A stretch of DNA of 64,000 nt, from NCBI RefSeq assembly GCF_002929275.1, contig NZ_PJIK01000016.1, positions 1 to 64,000 on the forward strand, written 5' to 3'. The first letter of the stretch is position 1. The number at the start of each line of letters is the position of its first letter. Below are positions 53,483-60,551 of this stretch, one piece after another. A program made the translations under genes and the position numbers. Source of the DNA: Arthrobacter sp. ZGTC131. GTDB taxonomy: Bacteria > Actinomycetota > Actinomycetes > Actinomycetales > Micrococcaceae. The notes beneath the pieces are model-generated. The model was not told where the DNA came from. It was given only the letters and a program-made list of their open reading frames with translations, and ran no database searches.

Positions 53483-54271
53483 ATGACAGAAAGCAGCGCC
53501 CGGACTACGCCCGCCGCTTTCAGCTACCCGGGCCACGGACCCAACGCCCGCATCGGCATTGCCATTTGCCACGGTTTCACGGGCAGCCCGTTGAGCATCC
53601 TTCCGTGGGCCGAGTTCTTGGCCGGGCGCGGCTTCGCCGTATCGGTGCCGCTGCTCCCGGGCCACGGGACCCGCTGGCAGGATCTGGCCCGGACGGGATG
53701 GCGGGACTGGCACAGCGCCTTCGAAGAGGCATATCTGAAGCTCGAAGCGAAGACGGACGACTGCTACGTGGCAGGCCTGTCCATGGGCGGCGCCGTCGCG
53801 CTGCTGACCGCCGCCCGCCACAGCGTGTCCGGTGTGGCGGTGGTGAACCCGGGCCTGAGCTTCTACGACCGCCGCGTCCGCGTTATCGGCCTCCTCAAGC
53901 ACTTCCAGCGGACCACGATTCCCATCGAGGAAGAGGATCCGACGTCGTCCCCCACCGAGGACGGCGACTACTCCCTGACGCCGTTGGCGGCTGTCCACCA
54001 GCTGAAAAGGCTTTTCGCGGCCGCGGCCCGCGGACTTCCGCGAGTCACCGCGCCCGTCCTGGTCTTCAAGTCGCGGAACGACATCGTGGTGCCGCCCACG
54101 TCCCTCGCGATTATCAGGAAGCGGCTGGGATCCACAACCCTGGACGTTGTTCCGCTGAAGAACAGCGGGCATGTGGCCACGCTTGACGTGGACGCCCCGG
54201 AAATTTTTGAAGGCTCGGCGCGGTTCTTCGAGATGCACGCGCGAAGCAACTTATCGTCGGAGACGTCATGA
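53483..54271 (+). CDS. Alpha/beta hydrolase (carboxylesterase-like), copy 1
   Basis: 262 residues. HGFTGSPLS forms the oxyanion hole, GLSMGGAVA at about 98-106 holds the nucleophile serine, SRNDIVVP the acid and SGHVATLD the histidine. It resembles short-chain carboxylesterases and bacterial monoacylglycerol lipases; LLPGHGTRWQDL is typical of the group. The stop overlaps the next hydrolase start by four bases. It is divergent from the acyltransferase gene, so both may act on membrane or storage lipids. Confidence 0.9.
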   Translation: MTESSARTTPAAFSYPGHGPNARIGIAICHGFTGSPLSILPWAEFLAGRGFAVSVPLLPGHGTRWQDLARTGWRDWHSAFEEAYLKLEAKTDDCYVAGLSMGGAVALLTAARHSVSGVAVVNPGLSFYDRRVRVIGLLKHFQRTTIPIEEEDPTSSPTEDGDYSLTPLAAVHQLKRLFAAAARGLPRVTAPVLVFKSRNDIVVPPTSLAIIRKRLGSTTLDVVPLKNSGHVATLDVDAPEIFEGSARFFEMHARSNLSSETS

Positions 54272-55080
54272 GCATAGTTCCGGACCACAGTCCGTTCAGC
54301 AGCCCGTTTTCCGGCGAGGGTCCGCGCATCGGCGTGGCCCTGTCCCATGGGTTCACCGGCAGCCCGCACGGAGTCCGGGCCTGGGCCGCAGCCCTGGCCG
54401 CCGCGGGCTTCGCTGTCCGCATGCCCCTGCTCCCCGGCCACGGCACCACGTGGCAGGAGCTGTCCCGCAGCCGCTGGACCGAATGGCACGATGCCATGGA
54501 TGCTGCCTATGTGGAACTCGAGTCCGAGTGTGACCACGTCTTTTCCGCCGGCCTGTCCATGGGAGGCGCGCTGGCGCTGCGGATTGCCGCCACGCGTCCC
54601 GTTGCCGGAGCCATCCTGGTCAATCCCGGCCTGGTCATTGACGACCCCCGCGCTCCACTCGCCGGCATCCTCAAGCTGGTGCTCAAGAGCACACCGGCCA
54701 TAGCCAACGACATCCTCAAGCCCGGCGTGGACGAAGGCGCCTATGCCCGGACGCCGGTGGCGGCGGCACACCAGCTGAACAAGATGTTCAAGGACACGCT
54801 CCGGCTGCTCCCGCGCGTCACGGCGCCGGTGCGGGTCTTCCGATCCACCGTGGACCACGTTGTTTCCGATTCCAGCATCACGGCGCTCCGGCGGGGACTG
54901 ACCCACGCCCCGCTGCAGGTCAGCAGGCTGGAGAACAGCTACCACGTGGCCACGCTTGACAACGACGCCGAGGAAATCTTCAGCGGCTCGGTGGACTTCA
55001 TCCGCTCCGTGGTGGCCGAATCCAGCCAGGCTCCGAACCAGTCCGCGACAGCCAGCCAGAAGGGCGCACCCGATGAATAG
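54268..55080 (+). CDS. Alpha/beta hydrolase (carboxylesterase-like), copy 2
   Basis: 270 residues. It repeats the motifs of the preceding gene: HGFTGSPHG, LLPGHGTTWQEL, GLSMGGALA (nucleophile near 94), RSTVDHVVSD (acid) and SYHVATLD (histidine). The two are clearly paralogues from a tandem duplication but now differ at many positions. Compared with copy 1 the lid region is changed (KLVLKSTPAIANDILKPGVDEG), so substrates may differ. ATGA overlaps the end of copy 1, and the following gene overlaps its own end by eight bases. Confidence 0.9.
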   Translation: MSIVPDHSPFSSPFSGEGPRIGVALSHGFTGSPHGVRAWAAALAAAGFAVRMPLLPGHGTTWQELSRSRWTEWHDAMDAAYVELESECDHVFSAGLSMGGALALRIAATRPVAGAILVNPGLVIDDPRAPLAGILKLVLKSTPAIANDILKPGVDEGAYARTPVAAAHQLNKMFKDTLRLLPRVTAPVRVFRSTVDHVVSDSSITALRRGLTHAPLQVSRLENSYHVATLDNDAEEIFSGSVDFIRSVVAESSQAPNQSATASQKGAPDE

Positions 55081-55684
55081 GCCCGACTCAAACCCGTCCG
55101 ATCCGAGCGCGAACCAGGACGACGCCGTCTGGCTTGACCTCGTGGCCAGGCTCCAGGGCGACACACCCGCCCCGGGCATCGGTGCCGGGACCCAGGACGA
55201 AGCCGGTTCAGAAAGCGGCGGCGCTGCGACGCCACAAGATCGCGAGCCTGGCTCCGGTCCCGAACACAGCCCGGCAAAGCGCTTCACGGATTTTGATCCT
55301 TTGGGGCTCGCCGCCAGGGCTCCGACGGAATTGTCGGCCGCGGAACGCGAGGCTGCCGCCCGGCAGCGGGACGCCGCCCAGCCGGGCGAACCCGCGGGGC
55401 CACCCGCTGCGGAAGGCCCGCGCGACTACGGCGTCGAAGACGACGACGGTGCCTTTGTGCCGGAGGAGCCTCCCCGGCTTTCGGCCACGGATCCGCTGAC
55501 CATGCTGGCGTGGGTCGCCGCTGTGGGTGCACCCATCGCCTTGGTGCTGTCGGCCATGTTTTGGCGTTCCGCACCCCTGCTGGCAATCCTGGGCATGGTG
55601 GCCGCATTCACCGGAGCGGTGGTGTACCTGATCATGAAGCTGCCCCAGGAGAAGGACGAAAACGACGACGGCGCGCGCGTCTGA
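55073..55684 (+). CDS. Membrane protein with long acidic N-terminus, function unknown
   Basis: 203 residues from the ATG at 55073, which overlaps the stop of the second hydrolase by eight bases. Residues 1-135 are disordered, rich in P, D, E, G and A; two membrane segments follow (about 144-164 and 168-187) and the protein ends in KLPQEKDENDDGARV. Nothing identifies a family. The overlap implies that it is made together with the hydrolases. Confidence 0.8.
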   Translation: MNRPDSNPSDPSANQDDAVWLDLVARLQGDTPAPGIGAGTQDEAGSESGGAATPQDREPGSGPEHSPAKRFTDFDPLGLAARAPTELSAAEREAAARQRDAAQPGEPAGPPAAEGPRDYGVEDDDGAFVPEEPPRLSATDPLTMLAWVAAVGAPIALVLSAMFWRSAPLLAILGMVAAFTGAVVYLIMKLPQEKDENDDGARV

Positions 55685-55765
55685 CGGCGCTAGGCTGGCC
55701 GCCGGTCGCGGAAGCGACTGACGGGCCTGGGGCCGCCGGTGGACGCCCCGGTTACGCCCCGGGGG

Positions 55766-56878
55766 TCAGACGTGCGTCCGGCTGTTCACGCGCGATAGGT
55801 CCGCCGCGCCAATTAAGCCGGCGTTCGGCCCGAGGGCGGCAAGGTCGATTTCCGCGGCAGGACGGAACCCGCGCCCGGTCAGGTTCCGGGCAAATGACTT
55901 CCGCGCCGGCGCCACGAGCAGCTCTCCGGCGGCGCACAGCCCGCCGCCGATCACGAATTTTCCCGGGTCCAGGGCAGCGGCAAGGTTGGCCAGCCCCAGT
56001 CCCAGCCAGTCCCCCACGTCCTCCAGGAGCTCCCTGGACGCGGCGTCACCGGCGATGGCCAGCTCGGTCACCGTGGCACCGGTGATCCGCTCCGCCTGGC
56101 CTGCAACTGCCTTCAGGAGTTCCTGCGCCACCGGGGAATTGGCCAATGCCAGTTCCCGGGCTTCCCTGCCGAGGGCGTTACCGGAGGCGTACTGTTCCCA
56201 GCAGCCGCGGTTGCCGCATTCACACCGGTGACCGCCGGGCATGATGATCTGGTGCCCGAACTCACCCGCGACGCCGAACCTGCCGCGCTCCACCCGTCCG
56301 TCCATCACCATGGCACCGCCTATGCCCGTCCCCAGTGTGATGCACACCAGGCGGTCCTGGCCCTGCCCGGCACCGAAGCGCCATTCCGCCCACGCCGCGG
56401 CGTCGGCATCGTTGACCAGCATGACCGGCCGGCGGAGCAGGCGCTGCAGGTTGTCCCGCAGCGGTTCGTTGCGCCAGGCGAGGTGCGGGCTGAAGAGGAC
56501 CGTGCCGCCGTCGAGGTCCATCCAGCCGGCAGCGCCGATGCCCACCGACCTGATGCGCGAGCCCCGGCTCAACTCCTCCACCAGCTCCACGATGACCTGT
56601 TCCACTGCACGGGGATCGCTTCCGGGAGTGGAACGCCGGGCTTCGCGGAGAATCCTTCCGTCAGCATCGACCACGCCCGCCGCGACCTTGGTGCCGCCGA
56701 TATCGATGCCGATGGCCAGCCCGCGGCGCCGCAGTCGCAGCTGCTGCCGTAACATCCGGTGGTTCATCCCACGGCCCAGCTGTCCTAGCGGCCGCCGCTG
56801 CCACGCGGGGATTCGGTAGTGTCCGGTCCTGCCGCGGAGGTCGGCTTGGCTGGACTGTTCAGTGGGCGGTGGCTGCAT
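55766..56878 (-). CDS. ROK family sugar kinase
   Basis: About 370 residues from the ATG at 56878. GIDIGGTKVAAGVVD is the phosphate loop, LVNDADAAAWAE holds the catalytic aspartate, ITLGTGIGGAMV binds the adenosine, and the ROK zinc motif HRCECGNRGCWEQ is intact. The first 55 residues are a basic extension without a clear helix-turn-helix, so I call it a kinase (likely glucokinase) rather than a repressor. It is the second glucokinase-type gene in the window. An earlier ATG at 56926 is possible; TAGAAT eight bases before 56878 favours the later one. Confidence 0.9.
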   Translation of the reverse strand: MQPPPTEQSSQADLRGRTGHYRIPAWQRRPLGQLGRGMNHRMLRQQLRLRRRGLAIGIDIGGTKVAAGVVDADGRILREARRSTPGSDPRAVEQVIVELVEELSRGSRIRSVGIGAAGWMDLDGGTVLFSPHLAWRNEPLRDNLQRLLRRPVMLVNDADAAAWAEWRFGAGQGQDRLVCITLGTGIGGAMVMDGRVERGRFGVAGEFGHQIIMPGGHRCECGNRGCWEQYASGNALGREARELALANSPVAQELLKAVAGQAERITGATVTELAIAGDAASRELLEDVGDWLGLGLANLAAALDPGKFVIGGGLCAAGELLVAPARKSFARNLTGRGFRPAAEIDLAALGPNAGLIGAADLSRVNSRTHV

Positions 56879-56892
56879 AATCTCCCATTCTA
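56879..56892 (-). promoter_or_regulatory. Candidate -10 element just before the ROK kinase start
   Basis: The minus strand reads TAGAAT, eight bases (GGGAGATT), then ATG at 56878. GGGAG in the spacer might act as a Shine-Dalgarno on a longer transcript, but it is very close to the ATG. Confidence 0.4.
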
Positions 56893-57051
56893 GGTGTCCT
56901 GACTTCCAGTCGTCCGGCGGCGACATGCTGGACCGTTACGGCATGCCGCCGTAAAGTTACTGGCGAGTAGGTAGTTTGCGCGCGACCTCGATGGGCGGCG
57001 TACTAAGGTTAGGACTACCCGCTGCGGCCTACGGATATCAAAGGAGCTATC

Positions 57052-58872
57052 GTGCGCGAATTCACCGTTCCGCCCCTGGCAAACGTCTCCCCTGACACCA
57101 ACATCACCGATCTAGTGCTGCGCCAAGCCTCGAAGGCGTCGGACCCTGCACTGTTTTCGCGGCTTGATGCCGCCGGCCAGTGGCAGGACATTTCGGCCAA
57201 GGAATTCCTCGCGGACGTCTCCGCCCTGGCCAAGGGCCTCATGGCCAGCGGCGTCGGCGCCGGCGACCGGGTGGGAATCATGTCCCGGACGCGCTATGAA
57301 TGGGCATTGGTCGACTTCGCCATCTGGTTCGCGGGCGGCGTGTCGGTCCCGATCTATGAAACGTCCTCGCCCTCCCAGGTCGCCTGGAACCTGGGCGACT
57401 CCGGCGCGGTGGCGGCCTTTGGCGAGTCCGCCCATCACGAGAACGTCATCAGGCAGGCCGCAGCGTCGGAGGGGCTCACCGCGCTGGCCCACGTGTGGCA
57501 GCTCGAAGGGAGCGGCCTCGACGCCGTCCGCGCCGCCGGAACCGGCGTCAGCGATGACGATCTCGAATCACGACGGCGAACCGCCGGCCTTAGCGACCTC
57601 GCCACCATCATTTACACCTCCGGGACGACCGGCCGGCCCAAGGGCTGCGAACTCACCCACGGAAACTTCGTGGAACTGTCCGAGAACGCGCTGGCCACGT
57701 CGCTGCGCCAGATCGTCAACCAGGACGCCAGGACCATCATGTTCCTCCCCCTGGCGCACGTGTTCGCGCGGTTCATCTCCGTCCTGTCCGTCGCGGCCGG
57801 TGTCACCGTTGCCCACACGCCCGATATCAAGCACCTGCTGCCCGACCTGCAGAGCTACAAGCCCACGTTCATCCTTGCCGTGCCCCGGGTGTTCGAGAAG
57901 GTGTACAACTCGGCCCTCACCAAGGCAGAGGACGGCGGAAAGGGCGCGATCTTCCACAAAGCCGCCGACACGGCCATCGCCTATTCCCGCGCCAGGCAGG
58001 ACGGCGGCGTCGGATTCGGCCTCAAGATCAAGCACGCAATCTTCGACAGGCTCGTCTACAGCAAGCTCCGGGCAGCCATGGGCGGCCAGGTGGCGCACGC
58101 CGTCTCCGGCGGAGGTCCGCTGGGTGAACGGCTCGGCCACTTCTTCCAGGGCATCGGACTGCAGATCCTCGAAGGCTACGGCCTCACCGAGACGACGGCG
58201 CCCATCAGTGTCAACACGCCCGACAGGATCAAGATCGGCACCGTCGGCGCGCCGATTCCCGGCAACACCGTCAAGATAGCCGACGACGGCGAGATCCTCA
58301 CCAAGGGCACGTGCGTCATGCGCGGCTACTACAAACGTGATGACCTGACGTCGGAAGCGTTCGTGGACGGCTGGTTCCGCACCGGGGACATCGGCCAGCT
58401 GGACGGCGACGGCTTCCTGACCATCACCGGCCGGAAAAAGGAAATCATCGTAACGGCCGGCGGCAAGAACGTGGTGCCCGCCCAGCTCGAGGACCAGATC
58501 AGGGCAGACGCCCTGGTCTCACAGGTGCTCGTGGTGGGCGACAACCGCCCCTTCATCGGCGCGCTGGTGACACTCGACGAGGAAGCCCTTCCCGGGTGGC
58601 TGCAGCGTCACGGACTGCCGGCAGAAACCACCGCCACTGACGCGGCAGGCAACGCCGTGGTGAAGGCCGCGGTGCAGGAGCTCATCAACCATGCCAACCA
58701 GTCCGTATCCCAGGCGGAGGCGATCAAGGCCTTCAGGATCGTGCCCAGCGACTTCACGGAGGCGTCGGGCCACCTGACCCCGTCCATGAAGGTCAAGCGG
58801 GCCCAGGTCATGAAGGACTTCGAGGACGTCATCGACGAAATGTACAAGTCGCCGAAGCCCACCCCGGCCTAG
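57052..58872 (+). CDS. Long-chain fatty acid--CoA ligase (AMP-binding)
   Basis: 606 residues. It activates fatty acids with ATP and coenzyme A. IIYTSGTTGRPKGCELTH at about 187-204 is the phosphate-binding motif, LEGYGLTETTAPISVN the adenine site, GWFRTGDIGQLDGDGFLTITGRKKEIIVTAGGKNVVP the hinge region; a lysine near the end (TPSMKVKR) completes adenylation. AAGGAG precedes the GTG. It resembles M. tuberculosis FadD15 (Rv2187), whose gene lies in the same neighbourhood. A perfect 23-bp inverted repeat follows the stop. Confidence 0.95.
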   Translation: MREFTVPPLANVSPDTNITDLVLRQASKASDPALFSRLDAAGQWQDISAKEFLADVSALAKGLMASGVGAGDRVGIMSRTRYEWALVDFAIWFAGGVSVPIYETSSPSQVAWNLGDSGAVAAFGESAHHENVIRQAAASEGLTALAHVWQLEGSGLDAVRAAGTGVSDDDLESRRRTAGLSDLATIIYTSGTTGRPKGCELTHGNFVELSENALATSLRQIVNQDARTIMFLPLAHVFARFISVLSVAAGVTVAHTPDIKHLLPDLQSYKPTFILAVPRVFEKVYNSALTKAEDGGKGAIFHKAADTAIAYSRARQDGGVGFGLKIKHAIFDRLVYSKLRAAMGGQVAHAVSGGGPLGERLGHFFQGIGLQILEGYGLTETTAPISVNTPDRIKIGTVGAPIPGNTVKIADDGEILTKGTCVMRGYYKRDDLTSEAFVDGWFRTGDIGQLDGDGFLTITGRKKEIIVTAGGKNVVPAQLEDQIRADALVSQVLVVGDNRPFIGALVTLDEEALPGWLQRHGLPAETTATDAAGNAVVKAAVQELINHANQSVSQAEAIKAFRIVPSDFTEASGHLTPSMKVKRAQVMKDFEDVIDEMYKSPKPTPA

Positions 58873-58890
58873 CCACGGCGGACACCATTC

Positions 58891-58940
58891 GCAGCGCATC
58901 AGGGCCCCGCCGGATTTCCGGCGGGGCCCTGATGCGCTGC
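58891..58940. repeat. Perfect 23-bp inverted repeat between convergent genes
   Basis: The left arm (58891-58913, starting GCAGCGCATCAGGG) is matched without mismatch by the right arm (58918-58940) around ATTT. It lies between the acyl-CoA synthetase and the EspI-like ATPase genes. It could be a strong terminator, but no T-tract follows on either strand. Confidence 0.85.
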
Positions 58941-58953
58941 TGGCTACGTGGGG

Positions 58954-60408
58954 TCAGGCCTGCTGGAGCTCGTCCATCACCAAAGCGGCGAGCTCCACGG
59001 CCGCGCCCCGTGTTGCGGGCCTCAGCTGGCTGAGCTGGATCCGTGAGCCCTCGGCAAGGTGCCGGTCGTGCGGAATCCGGACCACATTCTTGACCCGCGA
59101 CAGGAAGTGCTGCTCGATCTCATCAATGTTGACCAGTGTCCGGTCGCCTGCCGCCATGTTAATTACGACTGTGGCCTTGGCTACGAGGTCCTGGCGGCCG
59201 TGGGCCTCCAGCCAGGACAGCGTCTCGGAGGCCAGCCGCGCTTCGTCCACGCTGCCGCCCGAGACGAGGACCACGGCGTCCGCCTTTTCGAGAGTGCCCT
59301 TCATGACGGAGTGCACCATGCCGGTGCCCGAATCCGTCAGCACGATCGAGTAATAGCGGCCGAGGATGTCCGTGACGGCACGGTAGTCGGCGTCGTCGAA
59401 CGCGTGGGCCACCATGGGATCGGTGTCCGAGGCCAGGACGTCGAGCCGCGAACCGTCCCGGGCGGTGTAATTCGACAGCTGCGCGAAGGAGTTGACCGTG
59501 AACCTGTCTTTGACCAGCTGGCGGGCCGTGAAGTCCGCCCGCCCGGGAGAACGGTCTGACAGGGTTCCGCGGTCCGGATTGGCGTCCATGGCGATGACGC
59601 GGTCCTCGCGCAGGTCCGCGAGGACCATGCCCAGCAGGGTGGTGACCGTGGTTTTGCCGACCCCGCCCTTGCGGGAAAGGACCGGGACGTAGCGTGTCCG
59701 CTCCCCCAGGCGCATGGCGATGCGGTGTTCCATGGCGCGCTGGATCCGGATTCCGTCCGGATCGCCCAGGTTCACGTAGCCAAAGGTCGCCTGGAACAGC
59801 CACCGGCGCCAGCCCTCGACCGGCGCGGCTGGGGTCTTGTTCAGCAGGCGGTCGGCTGTCAGCGCCGCAGCGGGCTCCGGCCCTTCGGCGCGTTCCCGGC
59901 GTTCGCTGACATGTTCAGGTGCAGGCGCTGCCGTAAGGGCCTGCTCTGCTGCGGGTTCCGGCGGTGCCAGCGTGTCCCCGGGCACCTGTTCTATAGGTAT
60001 TTGTGCAGCAGCTTGCACCGGGCTGCCGACAGCAGGGAACCCCTCGGCGCCGGTTTCAGCCGGTCCGGTGACCAGGCCCGGGCCGGAAGTAACCGCCGGC
60101 AGTGCTGGCGCCGCAGCCGGCCGCGGAATGCTGTTGACGGCCGACAGCGACCCTGCAGACGTGCGGTCCTGCGCGTCGGACACGGTCACGACGCTGATTT
60201 CGCCGGACGGAGCGCCAGTTGCCTCGCCCGCGTTAACCGCGTCCTGGTCCGGGCTGTGCTGCGCCGGGCTCTGCTGCTCCGGCCCCACCTGCTCCGGACT
60301 CTGCTGCACCGGCCCCACCTGCTCCGGACTCTGCTCCGGCGCAGGTGCTGCAGCCCGGGGACTCCGGTCAGGCCGCGGCGCGGGCTTTGGCGTATTCGTC
60401 TGCGTCAT
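58954..60408 (-). CDS. MinD/ParA-like ATPase, EspI-like
   Basis: 484 residues. The first 215 residues are disordered, P/A/Q/E-rich, and include a repeat (QSPEQVGPVQ, QSPEQVGPEQ). The C-terminal half is a MinD-type ATPase with the deviant Walker A motif SRKGGVGKTT (about 251-260), the segment IAMDANPDRGTLSDR, VLTDSGTGMVHSVMKG and VVINMAAGDR, ending IPHDRHLAEGSRIQL. The disordered start plus this domain is the layout of EspI (Rv3876) of ESX-1 secretion and of related actinobacterial proteins, but no ESX gene is nearby. GGGAG precedes the ATG. Confidence 0.88.
   Translation of the reverse strand: MTQTNTPKPAPRPDRSPRAAAPAPEQSPEQVGPVQQSPEQVGPEQQSPAQHSPDQDAVNAGEATGAPSGEISVVTVSDAQDRTSAGSLSAVNSIPRPAAAPALPAVTSGPGLVTGPAETGAEGFPAVGSPVQAAAQIPIEQVPGDTLAPPEPAAEQALTAAPAPEHVSERRERAEGPEPAAALTADRLLNKTPAAPVEGWRRWLFQATFGYVNLGDPDGIRIQRAMEHRIAMRLGERTRYVPVLSRKGGVGKTTVTTLLGMVLADLREDRVIAMDANPDRGTLSDRSPGRADFTARQLVKDRFTVNSFAQLSNYTARDGSRLDVLASDTDPMVAHAFDDADYRAVTDILGRYYSIVLTDSGTGMVHSVMKGTLEKADAVVLVSGGSVDEARLASETLSWLEAHGRQDLVAKATVVINMAAGDRTLVNIDEIEQHFLSRVKNVVRIPHDRHLAEGSRIQLSQLRPATRGAAVELAALVMDELQQA
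60269..60339 (-). repeat. 30-bp tandem repeat in the 5' part of the EspI-like gene
   Basis: A 30-base unit (60269-60298) is repeated at 60299-60328 with one change, and a partial third copy runs to 60339. It is in frame and encodes the ten-residue repeat S-P-E-Q-V-G-P-(V/E)-Q-Q. Confidence 0.85.
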
Positions 60409-60440
60409 GACTCCCGCTCAGTGTGGTCAACTCGGTCTGC

Positions 60441-60480
60441 AAAGGCTGTGGGGGCGGCTTATGCCGTCCCCACAACCTTC
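60441..60480 (-). terminator. Terminator of pyruvate carboxylase gene
   Basis: AAGGCTGTGGGG (60442-60453) pairs with CCCCACAACCTT (60468-60479) with one mismatch, and GGC/GCC bases extend the stem. Read on the minus strand the stem ends in GCCTTTGC. It lies about 70 bases past the pyc stop and before the EspI-like gene. Confidence 0.7.
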
Positions 60481-60551
60481 ACTCAGGATCCCAGCCTACC
60501 GGTAGGGCTTCGCTGGGTGCACAGAAGTACTGCCCCGCAGCGGACCCTTGG

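Noticed and set aside
53372-54238. N-terminal extension of the PlsC-type acyltransferase
   Set aside because: Runs antisense through the first hydrolase gene and has no homologous character; GTG 53371 has a good ribosome site.
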